The notes under the pieces: model-generated
Told to the model about the DNA's origin: nothing
Seen by the model: the letters and a program-made list of their open reading frames with translations, nothing else
Databases searched by the model: none
Source: an uncultured bacterium
GTDB taxonomy: Bacteria; Cyanobacteriota; Vampirovibrionia; Gastranaerophilales; Gastranaerophilaceae
Direction: 5' to 3'
Length of the DNA: 64,000 bases
Assembly (NCBI GenBank): GCA_949296425.1
Contig: CASFPN010000016.1
Coordinates: 1 to 64,000, forward strand
Part shown: one piece after another, positions 1-9,558 of the stretch
Layout: each line of letters begins with the position of its first letter
How positions within the stretch are numbered: position 1 is the stretch's first letter
Program-made: the position numbers and the translations under genes

Positions 1-1423
1 GCCAGGGATGACAAAACCTGACATTGTTATATAGAAGGGATAAACATCTTCCCATAGCTTTGAATCTCCACTTTTGCCGTTGATATCTACATAAACGGTA
101 TAACCGTATGAATTAGTATTCGGAACCCCAGCATAGCTGCCGCCTTGTTTATTATTGGACAAAACTGCTATCTCGGAGGGATCATGACTTAAGTTATAGA
201 CCAACATGCCATTACGAAGGGTCAAATCGGCTTTTTTATCTTGAAAATCGGTGGTGTTAACACTTATACTGCTGCCGGAACAATCAGTTGTCCCTGATTT
301 GGTGTTTGTGCGTTCCGCAAACATTTTACACAGGTTTGCGCCGCGGCGGGGAAGAGTACGTGCGGTCGGAATACAACGACAATCCGTTGCGGAATAATTC
401 CATTCCTCTGTTTCGGGACAGGCCGGGGGCCAAGGAACAATTTCTTCCCAAGAACATACTGCAGGACTGCTGTTAAATGTTTTGCCTTGGCAATACTGAA
501 CTTTTTTTTCAGCATCAGAAGGTTCTATACAAGAATCCGGCTCCACAGGTATTGTTTCTTCATCATCATCATCGTCATCATATTCATATTCACAAATCAT
601 AGTGGCTTTTGAACAACTGTACATGTCACTACACATAATTTTACCCTCAATATACTGAGTGGGTTTAATTATATGACCGCTTTCAACAACTTCTGGAATA
701 ACATAATCCAAACAAGTATAATGTCTTATGACAGGAGTGTAATACTCTCCACAATTGGAAGTACCATCCCCGCAAGGAGAATTACATGAAGGAGTACCTC
801 CAGTTTTTACTAAATCAAAAGTATATGATGAAGATTCATCATTCGCCCAGTAGCGATAACGTACATCATTTTTATTGCCTGTATAATAGTGACGCCCCGG
901 GCATTTTACATAGCTTCCGGTATGGGGAGGAGTAAAAAAAAGACCCGGAGCTACAACTGTACCGCTAAACCATCTAAAATTTTGTGATGAACAGTCAACA
1001 TCATCCAAAGACTCATAAAAATCTCTGCTGCCAGCCAAATCCGGCCTAACGTAAACGAGTTCTGTGTTAGGCCTATCTATAGCACATGCATAAACAGTTT
1101 TAGCCTGAGCAGGAGGAAAGACTGCTGAGAAAATTTTTGTGATAAAAGAGTTATTAGTAAGTATATAATCCTCATCTTGAGGATTAAAGTCAGAGAAAAT
1201 ATTACGCGTTACATCACGCAAGGTCAAATATGCATTAGTATATGTATAATTTGTTATTTTATCCAGCTTGGCTTTAGTTACACCGATAGTCACGCCTACT
1301 ATTACAGAAATGATTAGCATGACAATGATTATCTCGGATAAGGTATAAGCTGAGCTTTTTAATCTAACTAGCCGGGAACCCCCCCCCCCGAAGTTCAAAT
1401 CGACTCCCTGACGGATTTTTCAT
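1..1423 (-). CDS. Large type IV prepilin-like protein, partial, poly-G tract in 5' end
   Basis: An open minus-strand frame runs from the window edge to about 1395; the 3' end lies outside. Its N-terminus reads SSAYTLSEIIIVMLIISVIV, a class III signal of prepilin type (processing before Y, Glu at +5, then a hydrophobic helix). The rest, over 420 residues, is Cys-rich and unlike a minor pilin in length. The best start is the ATG at 1423 behind GGAGG, but between it and the helix lies a run of 11 G (1379-1389). With 11 G the ATG frame ends at a TAG about 20 codons in; 10 or 13 G would join it to the pilin. In the present state only a TTG at 1398 (AGGGAG 5 nt upstream) is in frame. Expected role: surface pilus or pseudopilus subunit processed by a PilD-type peptidase. 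Confidence 0.75.
1379..1389. repeat. Homopolymer G11 (minus strand) in prepilin 5' end
   Basis: Eleven consecutive C on the plus strand, read as G11 on the coding strand, directly after a TTC codon context. It lies between a well-placed RBS/ATG and the prepilin signal helix, the usual position of a slipped-strand contingency tract. A homopolymer this long is striking in such AT-rich DNA. Confidence 0.9.
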
Positions 1424-1466
1424 CTAATTACCTCCGTTATTCGCAATTAATATATGATTATAATTC

Positions 1467-1495
1467 AGTATAACATATTATTGCCTGTTATGCAA
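1467..1495 (-). promoter_or_regulatory. Sigma-70-type promoter of the prepilin gene
   Basis: On the minus strand TTGCAT (1490-1495) is followed after 17 bases by TATACT (1467-1472). This places a transcript start near 1460, about 37 nt before the ATG at 1423. Confidence 0.65.
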
Positions 1496-1584
1496 GTATT
1501 CAAGTGGCTAAATCAATTTATCCAAGCAATACAAACTTACAGACGTAAATAAATTCTTATATTATATGCAGTTGCCGTTATCCG

Positions 1585-2430
1585 TTATTTTTTTATATTA
1601 TTCTCTTTTGCCTTTTTATGTTCAAGATATTTTTCACAAAGCATGTTGGCAGGTTTTGTTACAACAACCGGAACAAAGTAACGATAAACAAAACCAAATA
1701 CTATCATTGCTCTTAAAGGCGACATTCCTCTTACCTTTGTCATCAAAATTTTTGCGTCATCTTTTGAGCTTTTGAGAAGTGTTTTATAATAACTATGCTT
1801 TTCAACAAGTTTTGTTACTTTAGGCATTGATTTTAATTCAGGCTTAACACCCTTAGATTTTGCTGCCGCTAAAATCTTTATGTTTTCCTCTTTGACAGCT
1901 TGCTTTTGCTTTAAATAGTCTTCATAGAAATTGCTATCCTGTACCAGATGCCCGGCAAATCTTGCCGTAACATCATTCCACCAGCCCTTCAGATATTTAT
2001 CAAGTGCATAAGCGCCAATTGTGGATAAAACAAATGTAAGTCCCTGATTAACAGCAAGTGTATTTCTTCTGTCTTTTTCCATCTTGTCATTATTCAGAGT
2101 TCTTTCAACATAAAGTCCGCTTGTTATCACCGAACCGATTGTCAGACAGTGCTGATAAAAATTGTCGCTGTTTTTAAATCTATCGGCAAGTTTTGTCAGG
2201 GCTTCGGATTCAACTATCCTTGAAGTGAATTTTTCTGCAATAAAATCAGACAGCTGATCATATTTTTCATTAAAATACTTGAAAAACTTTGAAGGTTCCT
2301 TCATAGTTTTATTAATAAGTTCTTCAGGCACTTGAGCTTTAGCCGTAAAAGCCTGCTGGTGTTTAAACCGGTTATTATTATTTGTATATCCGTAATTTTT
2401 AGGGAGAGTGTTATTAACAGTTAAATTCAT
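1585..2430 (-). CDS. Unknown helical protein with early AFTAK motif
   Basis: 281 aa, not a family I recognise. The first 30 residues are Asn-rich and end in QQAFTAKAQ, like the SFTGK motif of two other proteins in this window. The rest is basic and mostly helical, with hydrophobic stretches near residues 125-150 and 235-260 that could be membrane segments. The start codon overlaps the stop of the upstream gene by one base (TAATG), with GGAGG just before it, so the two are translationally coupled. Both genes probably belong to one complex or membrane process; I cannot name it. Confidence 0.6.
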   Translation of the reverse strand: MNLTVNNTLPKNYGYTNNNNRFKHQQAFTAKAQVPEELINKTMKEPSKFFKYFNEKYDQLSDFIAEKFTSRIVESEALTKLADRFKNSDNFYQHCLTIGSVITSGLYVERTLNNDKMEKDRRNTLAVNQGLTFVLSTIGAYALDKYLKGWWNDVTARFAGHLVQDSNFYEDYLKQKQAVKEENIKILAAAKSKGVKPELKSMPKVTKLVEKHSYYKTLLKSSKDDAKILMTKVRGMSPLRAMIVFGFVYRYFVPVVVTKPANMLCEKYLEHKKAKENNIKK

Positions 2431-3245
2431 TATTTAACACCTCCTTTGAATTGTTCAAATACAGATTTGTCAATGAAATCCATTTTAGGAGGCTCCGTAA
2501 TATTAATTGTATTCGCACTTTTATTCTGAGCAGAAGCAGATTTTTTCTTCTTCTCCACTCCAAACACGTATTTCAAAATCGGAGGGATTAAAGCAATTGT
2601 TAAAATTGCTCTCGGTACACCTATTACCCAGTCCGGAATATTCTTAATAAGAGTGTTCAAAGTTTCTCTGCGTTTTGTTAAATTTTTCAACTCCTGCTTA
2701 GCCGCTTCTGTAATGTGGCCGATATTTTTTTGAGCTGTAAGTTCTGCTATCCTATCGTCAATTGCTTTAAATTTTTCCCGTCTGAATTTTTTATCATCAA
2801 ATATCTTTTTAATAGACTCATCAAAAGGACTGGTAATGGCTGTTGATACAGCAAATCCCATAATACCGGATGCTATTGCATGACCAGCCGCATAAATTTT
2901 ATCGTCTTTATCTTCTTTTCCAGGCAAAGAAAGAATCGTTGCAGGCCGCATAACACCGGCAAGGACAAGCGCTATAAGTGCACTCGCTGAAATATTATGT
3001 TCTTCTGCATATTTTGCAAGTTTTCCAAACCAGTTACTTGCAAGAATTTTGTCAAAAAAATTCTTTTTTAAAACAGTTGCGGCAGGTTTACTCTTTCCCG
3101 TAAAACTGCCGCAATATACATTATATCCTCTGTCTTTTTCATACAAGCCCGCGTCATTCTTCTCTCTGAAATTATGAGATTCCGAATGGAGCCTTATATT
3201 GTCCTGTTTAAAGGACGTATCATAAAGTATCGAATTTATTTTCAT
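2430..3245 (-). CDS. Unknown protein with early GSFTGK motif, probable membrane protein
   Basis: 271 aa, unrecognised. After about 45 polar residues comes CGSFTGKSKPAA. Hydrophobic segments follow around residues 85-105 (SALIALVLAGVM), 130-150 and 205-225 (AILTIALIPPILKYVFG), separated by a charged helical hairpin, so it is probably an inner-membrane protein. It is first of a two-gene operon with the 1585-2430 gene. A TATAAT-like -10 (minus strand, 3260-3265) lies just upstream, but I see no convincing -35. Confidence 0.6.
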   Translation of the reverse strand: MKINSILYDTSFKQDNIRLHSESHNFREKNDAGLYEKDRGYNVYCGSFTGKSKPAATVLKKNFFDKILASNWFGKLAKYAEEHNISASALIALVLAGVMRPATILSLPGKEDKDDKIYAAGHAIASGIMGFAVSTAITSPFDESIKKIFDDKKFRREKFKAIDDRIAELTAQKNIGHITEAAKQELKNLTKRRETLNTLIKNIPDWVIGVPRAILTIALIPPILKYVFGVEKKKKSASAQNKSANTINITEPPKMDFIDKSVFEQFKGGVK

Positions 3246-3405
3246 TTTTCACCAAAAAAATTATATCTTCTACATTCATTTTAAAACAAAGAAAAAAATT
3301 TTTTGCTAATGAATTTAAGAAACTTTACAATTAAAATTAATCAAAGGTGAAGAACAAACAGTTGCACGTTTTTATCGTGCTAATCTTAATCTGAAGCTTA
3401 ACAAT

Positions 3406-4239
3406 CTACATATCTAAAGCGAGATCCAGAGTCGGTGCTTTTGCAACAATTGCACTTGAAGAAATTATATCAACACCTGTTGAGGCAATTTTATTAACTG
3501 TTTCCAGTCTTACATTGCCGCTTGCTTCAACAATAGCACGGTGATTAATAATTTCAACAGCCTTTTTCATCTCATCAACAGACATATTATCAAGCATTAT
3601 AATATCTGCACTCACACTGACAGCTTCTTTTACCTGTTCTAAATTATCACATTCAACCTCTATTTTATGTGCATGGGATAAATTTTCGCGCAGCTTCATT
3701 ACAGCATTTGTGATAGAACCTGCAAATTTTATATGATTGTCTTTAATCATTGCACAATCAGATAAATTAAATCTGTGTAATGCTCCGCCGCCGGTTTTAA
3801 CGGCATATTTTTCAAACATTCTAAAATTAGGAGTTGTTTTTCTGGTATCAACAATTTTTGCAGAAAAAGGCAGGATAGCTGCCTGATATTTTGCAGTTTC
3901 TGTCGCAATACCGGACATTCTCTGTATATAATTCAATGCAACCCGTTCTCCCATGAGAAGATATTTAGCAGGACCTGATATATCTGCAATCTTATCATCT
4001 TTTTTTATTTTATCACCGTCTTTAAAATAAAATTTTACCTCGATATCAGAACAAAGAGTTTTAAAAACTGTCTTAAATACATCACAGCCACATAAAATTC
4101 CATCATTTCGTGTATTAAGAGCACCTTGCAAAATTTCATTTTCTCCTGCTAAGTTTTCGGTTGTAATATCGCCGTAACCGATATCTTCTTTCAATGCGGA
4201 TTTAATATGATCTTCCATATACAATTTATTTAATAACAA
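3406..4239 (-). CDS. nadC: Nicotinate-nucleotide pyrophosphorylase (quinolinate phosphoribosyltransferase)
   Basis: Converts quinolinate and PRPP to nicotinate mononucleotide, CO2 and PPi in de novo NAD synthesis (cytoplasm). Family signatures are present: RKTTPNFR, KYAVKTGGGALHRF, MIKDNHI, and the C-terminal VEASGNV with GVDIISSSAI. Length (277 aa) is normal. The start is ambiguous: a TTG at 4239 has AAGGAG 9 nt upstream and overlaps the end of nadB by 14 nt, while the first ATG is at 4218 without a clear RBS; the TTG is favoured. It is the second gene of a nadB-nadC operon. nadA is not in the window. Confidence 0.95.
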   Translation of the reverse strand: MLLNKLYMEDHIKSALKEDIGYGDITTENLAGENEILQGALNTRNDGILCGCDVFKTVFKTLCSDIEVKFYFKDGDKIKKDDKIADISGPAKYLLMGERVALNYIQRMSGIATETAKYQAAILPFSAKIVDTRKTTPNFRMFEKYAVKTGGGALHRFNLSDCAMIKDNHIKFAGSITNAVMKLRENLSHAHKIEVECDNLEQVKEAVSVSADIIMLDNMSVDEMKKAVEIINHRAIVEASGNVRLETVNKIASTGVDIISSSAIVAKAPTLDLALDM

Positions 4240-5848
4240 AATCAGGTACTCCTTCTTCTTTAGTAATTGAACTGTGAACTGCTATTTCAGATATATCGGG
4301 ATAGTCTGATCTGAAATGTGCACCGCGTGATTCTTTTCTTTGAAGAGCACAATATGCAATTAACATTGACACAGTCAACATACTTTTAAACTCGTATTCT
4401 TCACGACTCAAACATTTGTAATTACGTGGAAATTCGGATTTCAATTTTTTTATTTCTTCAATCGCCAGAGTCAAAGTTTTTCCGCTCCTGAAAATTCCGG
4501 CATTATTCCACATGATATCCTGAAGTTTCTTTTTTAAGAGAGGAATATCAAGTTCTTCAAGAATAACATCTTCATCTGAATATTTATCTATCAATAACTT
4601 TATATCTTCATCAATTTGTTTAGGCGTTTTCAATTCTACGGATTTTAAATACTGAGCTACAGAATATGCACAAACAACGCATTCCAATAACGAATTGCTT
4701 GCAAGCCTGTTACCGCCATGAAGACCTGTTGAAGCCGTTTCTCCTATTGCATAAAGTCCTTTTACGGAAGTTTCGCCGTTCAGATTAGTCTTTATCCCCC
4801 CCATAAAATAATGAGCAGCAGGAGCTACAGGTATAAAATCATGCGCAATATCAATACCGTTTTCCATACATTTTTTATAAATAGTCGGGAAACGTCCTGC
4901 AATTTTTGAGCTGTCAATACATGCAGCATTTAAATACACATTATCCACACAGTTTTCTGACATTTCTTTATAAATTGCTCGGGTTACAATATCACGCGGA
5001 GCCAATTCTTTTCTGTCATCGTATTTTGACATAAACTCAACGCCGTCAGAATCACATAATTTTGCGCCTTCGCCTCTTACGGCTTCAGAAATCAAAAATC
5101 TGTTTTCCCCGCAGTCAATTGCAAGTGCCGTCGGATGAAACTGTACAAATTCCATATCCTGCATAACGGCACCTGCCCTGTAAGCAAGCGCAAGCCCATC
5201 TCCTGTAGCTCCTATCGGATTGGTTGTATATTTGTATAACTGGCCTATTCCTCCGGTTGCAAGAATAACTGCAGGAGAATATATAATTTCGTATTGCTGA
5301 GTTTCATCATTAAAAACAATTACTCCCTTCAAACCATCTTTTGAATTCACAATAAGTTCGACGGCAGAAGTTTGCTCATAAATATCAATATTTTCATTTT
5401 CCCGAACTCTCTGGCATAAAACCTGTTCAATCAGTCTGCCTGTAGCATCGCCGCCTGCATGAAGAATTCGTCTTACACTGTGTGCAGCTTCTCTTGTAAA
5501 ACACAAGTTGTTATTTTCATCACGATCAAAATTTACTCCTAATTTCAACAAATCCTTAATAACTTCGTCGGAATTTTCGGAAATAAATTTTACGGTATTA
5601 AATTCACTAAGCCCAGCGCCTGCTTTTATTGTATCCGAAATATGAGAAGCCGTTGAATCAACTTTATTTTCCTTAATCACGCCCACTATTCCGCCCTGGG
5701 CATATAATGAATTGCTCTCTCCTAGCTTTGACTTTGTAACAATCAAAAGTCCGTCAGCAAGATTTAGCTGCTGTTCAATTTTTAATGCGGCATAAAGCCC
5801 TGCAACACCGCTTCCTATTATTACTGCCGAATACTTTGAATATTTCAT
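4226..5848 (-). CDS. nadB: L-aspartate oxidase
   Basis: FAD enzyme that oxidises L-aspartate to iminoaspartate, the substrate for quinolinate synthase. The FAD-binding start VIIGSGVAGLYAAL, the SLYAQGGI loop, HSVRRILHAGGDATGR, the active-site stretch APAAHYFMGGIKT and LHGGNRLASNSLLE are all intact, followed by the helical C-terminal domain. The frame is open from an ATG at 5875, but the ATG at 5848 is preceded by AAGGTG at good spacing and starts right at the FAD fold, so it is preferred (540 aa). It overlaps the downstream nadC, giving tight co-expression. Confidence 0.95.
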   Translation of the reverse strand: MKYSKYSAVIIGSGVAGLYAALKIEQQLNLADGLLIVTKSKLGESNSLYAQGGIVGVIKENKVDSTASHISDTIKAGAGLSEFNTVKFISENSDEVIKDLLKLGVNFDRDENNNLCFTREAAHSVRRILHAGGDATGRLIEQVLCQRVRENENIDIYEQTSAVELIVNSKDGLKGVIVFNDETQQYEIIYSPAVILATGGIGQLYKYTTNPIGATGDGLALAYRAGAVMQDMEFVQFHPTALAIDCGENRFLISEAVRGEGAKLCDSDGVEFMSKYDDRKELAPRDIVTRAIYKEMSENCVDNVYLNAACIDSSKIAGRFPTIYKKCMENGIDIAHDFIPVAPAAHYFMGGIKTNLNGETSVKGLYAIGETASTGLHGGNRLASNSLLECVVCAYSVAQYLKSVELKTPKQIDEDIKLLIDKYSDEDVILEELDIPLLKKKLQDIMWNNAGIFRSGKTLTLAIEEIKKLKSEFPRNYKCLSREEYEFKSMLTVSMLIAYCALQRKESRGAHFRSDYPDISEIAVHSSITKEEGVPDFVIK

Positions 5849-6044
5849 CTTATACACCTTATGTATATTTACCATTCACATAATAACTCAAAATAAATTA
5901 TTTTGCCATTAATTAATATTAAGATTTAATTAAATTACAGGCAAAAATTTTTTATCATGGTTCCTTAAACTGTGTAAAAAACTTGAACAAGAGGCAATTC
6001 GAAATGAACATGTATTAAGGATTATAAACAGAATTGCCGGATAA

Positions 6045-6075
6045 AAAAGCCTCTTTAAAAAGAGGCTTTTTTATT
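6045..6075. terminator. Bidirectional intrinsic terminator
   Basis: Stem AAAAGCCTCT / AGAGGCTTTT with a 6-nt loop and flanking A and T runs. It ends the minus-strand membrane-protein gene (stop at 6077) and would also end any plus-strand transcript from the 5.9-6.0 kb gap. Confidence 0.85.
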
Positions 6076-6076
6076 A

Positions 6077-6376
6077 TTATTTTTCAGATTTTGGAGCTTT
6101 TTCAGCCGGATTTTGTTTTTCAGGCTTATACGGTTTCATTTTGTGTTTTTTGTAAGGGCAATCCGGTCTGTATTCCCCGCCGCCGTAGTACATGTCATAT
6201 CTTGGGACGGATGAACACGAACATCTTACCGGAGTTCCTACAGATGCATAATACAAGCACAACGCAATAAGACAGCCTACAAAAGACCCTAAAATCATAA
6301 GTAAAAACCTTTGAAAATCATAGCTTACAGCCCATCTGTTGTAAGCAGCATTTTCCTGTTTGTTTTCATCGCTCAT
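6077..6376 (-). CDS. Small single-span membrane protein with charged tail
   Basis: 99 aa from the ATG at 6376, which has AAAGGAG 7 nt upstream; a GTG two codons earlier is in frame but too close to the RBS. Residues about 25-47 (FLLMILGSFVGCLIALCLYY) form one transmembrane helix. After it come Cys pairs (RCSCSS, DCPYKK) and a Lys/Pro/Glu-rich tail. I do not recognise the family. It is monocistronic, with its own terminator. Confidence 0.6.
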   Translation of the reverse strand: MSDENKQENAAYNRWAVSYDFQRFLLMILGSFVGCLIALCLYYASVGTPVRCSCSSVPRYDMYYGGGEYRPDCPYKKHKMKPYKPEKQNPAEKAPKSEK

Positions 6377-6611
6377 AAACACTCTCCTTTAAATTTTTCT
6401 GACTGTATTATATAATTCAAAATATATTATAGCTTATTTTTTCAAAAAAGAAACCTTTTTTTAAAATTTATATAAAAATAAATTTTATTTCCCATCTAAA
6501 TCCAAATATTATTTATCAATCAGCAATATATAATATAATTCTAAAAACTTAACAATTACGGGATTTATTAGATACGGAAAAATTTTATAAGTAATACAGG
6601 GAGAAATAATC

Positions 6612-7271
6612 ATGACTATAAATGTATTACTTACTGAAGATCAAAAACTTATCCGTGTAGGCTTAAAATCACTTTTTGAAGGGCAAAATGAAATAGAAGT
6701 GACCTCAGAAGCGCAGTCAGGTAAAGAGGCCGTCGAAAAATTCCGTACAGACCATCCGGATGTAGTTGTCATGGATATAGGGCTGCCGGATATATCAGGA
6801 ATTGAAGCCACAAAACGAATCCTTGAAATAAACAATAAGGCTAAGGTAATAATACTAACATCGCACCTGAGTGAAGCGGAAGTTATTGATGCACTTCATG
6901 CCGGAGCCTGCGCCTATGCCATGAAAGATATAAGCACAGATATATTGAAAATGGTAATCAAAACCGTTATGGAAGGTGCCATGTGGCTTGATCCCAAGGT
7001 CGTTCCGATTTTAAGAGAAAAAAATTGCGGGGTTATACCGCCGCGTCAAATGTCAAGGGCAATGTTTAAAGAGCAGCATGCAAATCTTACTCAAAGAGAA
7101 TATGAAGTACTAAAACTTGTAGTCGAAGGACTTTCAAACCATGAAATTGCTGAGGAATTAACTATTTCCGAACATACTGCAAAAGCTCATGTGTGTAATA
7201 TTATACAAAAGCTTGTTGTTGATGACAGAACTCAAGCCGCTGTTAAAGCTTTAAAAGAAGGATTGGTTTAA
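6612..7271 (+). CDS. NarL/FixJ-family response regulator
   Basis: 219 aa. The receiver domain (about residues 1-120) has the acidic pair at 10-11 (TEDQK), phospho-acceptor D55 in VVMDIGLPDISG, a Thr in ILTSH and Lys in AMKDIS. A LuxR-type HTH follows at about 155-215 (LTQREYEVLKLVVEGLSNHEIAEEL). It should act as a phosphorylation-controlled transcription factor. No histidine kinase is adjacent, so the partner is elsewhere. The RBS GGGAG sits 9 nt before the ATG. The next gene, a SulP transporter 60 nt downstream, might be in its regulon or operon, but that is only proximity. Confidence 0.9.
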   Translation: MTINVLLTEDQKLIRVGLKSLFEGQNEIEVTSEAQSGKEAVEKFRTDHPDVVVMDIGLPDISGIEATKRILEINNKAKVIILTSHLSEAEVIDALHAGACAYAMKDISTDILKMVIKTVMEGAMWLDPKVVPILREKNCGVIPPRQMSRAMFKEQHANLTQREYEVLKLVVEGLSNHEIAEELTISEHTAKAHVCNIIQKLVVDDRTQAAVKALKEGLV

Positions 7272-7331
7272 TATTTATTGATAAATCTGTTAATTTCTGG
7301 TATACTTGTAAAACCGGATGAGGATTAATTT

Positions 7332-8912
7332 ATGAAAACCAATATTTTTTCAAACATAAAAGGAGATCTAACAGGCGGTATCACCGCCGGAATAATCGCC
7401 CTGCCGCTGGCAATAGCATTCGGAGTATCCAGCGGACTGGGAGCAGCTGCAGGTATTTACGGTGCCATAATAGTCGGAATGCTTGCTTCAATATTCGGCG
7501 GCACCCCGACGCAGATATCCGGGCCTACAGGACCGCTCACAGTTGTTGCAGCATCAGTTGTTGCAATGCATTCGTCAAATCCGGAATTGATTTTTACCGC
7601 AATATTTTTATCCGGGATTTTTCAGATTATCCTCGGAATTTCTAAAGCCGGCAAACTTGTTAATTTTATTCCTTATCCTGTTATTTCGGGTTTTATGAGC
7701 GGTATAGGAGCAATTATAATTCTTTTGCAGATTAATCCGCTCTTGGGTCTGAATTTTTCGGGAACACCTGTTGAAGGTTTAATAAACGCAATAAAATCTT
7801 TAAATAACATTAACTATCAAAGCATTATACTGGGACTGATTTCACTTGTTATAGTATTTTTTACCCCGAAAAAAATTGCAAAAATTATTCCGCCGCCCCT
7901 TATTGCACTTATTTTAGGCACAATCACAGCTATTACTTTTAATTTTGATGTAAATACCATAGGTGAAATTCCAAAAGGCTTGCCCTCCATTATTTTGCCT
8001 CAATTCAGTTTTGACAATATTGAAGAAATTATTCCTATAGCTTTAACAATAGCGGTTTTAGGCTCAATTGATTCTTTGTTGACATCTCTTGTTGCAGATT
8101 CAATGACAAAAACAAAACATGATTCAAATAAAGAGTTAGTCGGTCAGGGCATAGGAAACTTAGTATCAGCATTATTCGGCGGACTTGTTTCCTGCGGAGC
8201 GACAATGAGAACAGCCGTTAACATTAAAAGCGGCGGCAAAACAAGATTATCAGGTGTTATTCATTCCGTATTTTTACTGATAATTGTTGTATTTTTGGCG
8301 CCTGTTGCCGCTAAAATTCCTCTTGCGGTTCTTGCCGGTATTTTAATTAAAGTCGGGGTAAGTATTATTGATTACAAATTTATACGTCTTATCAAAGCAG
8401 CACCGAGAAACGATCTGCTTGTCATGCTGCTTGTATTTTTAATAACTATATTTGATGATTTGATACTTGCTGTAGGTGTTGGTGTTGTATTATCGTCAAT
8501 TCTTTTTGCCGCAAATGTTGCCAAACAGACAGATATAAAACTTGTCGGACTTTCTGATGTTGCCGACGGGAATTATATTGATGAAGACTTAATAAATCAT
8601 ACAATGATTATGCATATTGACGGAACTCTTTTCTTTGGCTCAGCTTCACAAATTGCCTCACGAATTGACGATGTTATCGAACACAAAACAGTTATCATTG
8701 ACTGCTCAGGTATTAAAAGTATGGATATATCAGCAATTTTTGCACTTGAAGATCTTATTCTTACGCTCAAAGGCAAAAAAGTCAGGGTTATAATTATTTT
8801 TAACAACCGTGAAGTTGCAGCCTCTGGCTTAAAATTAGGGTTGAGAAAGCATATTACCCAGAATGACATTGCATTTTCATCTCAAGAAGCTATTGAAAGT
8901 ATACAAAATTAA
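7332..8912 (+). CDS. SulP-family anion transporter with STAS domain
   Basis: 526 aa. It starts with the SulP signature LTGGITAGIIALPLAIAFGVSSG and contains the conserved ISGPTGPLTVV loop, about a dozen hydrophobic segments to residue ~390, and a C-terminal STAS domain (about 420-520) with the IIDCSGIKSMDISA motif. Members carry sulfate, bicarbonate or dicarboxylates across the inner membrane. The sequence alone does not choose between them, although the cyanobacterial relatives include the bicarbonate carrier BicA. It follows the response regulator with a short gap and could be co-transcribed with it. Confidence 0.9.
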   Translation: MKTNIFSNIKGDLTGGITAGIIALPLAIAFGVSSGLGAAAGIYGAIIVGMLASIFGGTPTQISGPTGPLTVVAASVVAMHSSNPELIFTAIFLSGIFQIILGISKAGKLVNFIPYPVISGFMSGIGAIIILLQINPLLGLNFSGTPVEGLINAIKSLNNINYQSIILGLISLVIVFFTPKKIAKIIPPPLIALILGTITAITFNFDVNTIGEIPKGLPSIILPQFSFDNIEEIIPIALTIAVLGSIDSLLTSLVADSMTKTKHDSNKELVGQGIGNLVSALFGGLVSCGATMRTAVNIKSGGKTRLSGVIHSVFLLIIVVFLAPVAAKIPLAVLAGILIKVGVSIIDYKFIRLIKAAPRNDLLVMLLVFLITIFDDLILAVGVGVVLSSILFAANVAKQTDIKLVGLSDVADGNYIDEDLINHTMIMHIDGTLFFGSASQIASRIDDVIEHKTVIIDCSGIKSMDISAIFALEDLILTLKGKKVRVIIIFNNREVAASGLKLGLRKHITQNDIAFSSQEAIESIQN

Positions 8913-8951
8913 AAAAAAATGTTATTATAATTTTATTAAGAAGGAGGGAAT

Positions 8952-9530
8952 ATGAAAAAAATATTTGTAGTATTGTGTATGCTTCTGACAGTTCAAACAG
9001 CTTGTTATGCCGATATGGAAACAGATATGCATCAGGCCTATATTGCAAAAATTCAGGCTCAGGATATTAAATATAACACCTATAACTTTTTTAAAGCAAT
9101 AAGCAGCGGGAATGTACAGCTTGTCGATTTGTTTTTGAAAGCAGGTATGAGTCCTGACTCTACTTTTTTGAAAACTCCTGCAATTTATGTTGCAATTTCA
9201 AGCAATCAGAACGAAATTGTAAACATGCTGCTTGAAAACAATGTTGATCCGAATAAAGAAATAGCCGGACTTTCACCTTTAATTATGGCAATCAGAAACA
9301 AAGATGCACAAATTGTACAGACACTGATTTTACATGGAGCTGATGTTAACAAAGAGGTCGGATACACTAAACCATTAGCATTAGCTATCCAAAAAGAACA
9401 GCCCAAAATTGTTGAACTGTTAATAAACGCAGGAGCCAAACCGGATAATGAAATCCTGATTAAAGCATTAAAATCTGATGATAATTACATTAAAAATGCA
9501 GTATTAACTAAATTTAAAACAATGGATTAA
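8952..9530 (+). CDS. Secreted or periplasmic ankyrin-repeat protein
   Basis: 192 aa with a Sec signal peptide (MKKIFVVLCMLLTVQTACYA, cleavage before D). About four ankyrin repeats follow from residue ~45 to 170 (VQLVDLFLKAGMSPD, NEIVNMLLENNVDPN, AQIVQTLILHGADVN, PKIVELLINAGAKPD). It is probably a protein-binding scaffold outside the cytoplasm; the partner is unknown. AAGGAGGG lies directly before the ATG. A bidirectional terminator follows at 9531-9556. Confidence 0.85.
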   Translation: MKKIFVVLCMLLTVQTACYADMETDMHQAYIAKIQAQDIKYNTYNFFKAISSGNVQLVDLFLKAGMSPDSTFLKTPAIYVAISSNQNEIVNMLLENNVDPNKEIAGLSPLIMAIRNKDAQIVQTLILHGADVNKEVGYTKPLALAIQKEQPKIVELLINAGAKPDNEILIKALKSDDNYIKNAVLTKFKTMD

Positions 9531-9556
9531 AAAAGAGGCTTTAAAGCCTCTTTTTT
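9531..9556. terminator. Bidirectional intrinsic terminator
   Basis: Perfect palindrome AAAAGAGGCTTTAAAGCC... with A-run before and T-run after, between two convergent genes (stops at 9530 and 9559). Confidence 0.85.
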
Positions 9557-9558
9557 AT

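Noticed and set aside
264-515. Small ORFs on either strand inside the first prepilin
   Set aside because: They are shadows of the long open prepilin frame, which continues through this area.
4796-4802. C7 run in nadB as a contingency tract
   Set aside because: It encodes the conserved Gly-Gly of the FMGGIKT active-site segment in frame; too short and explained by coding.
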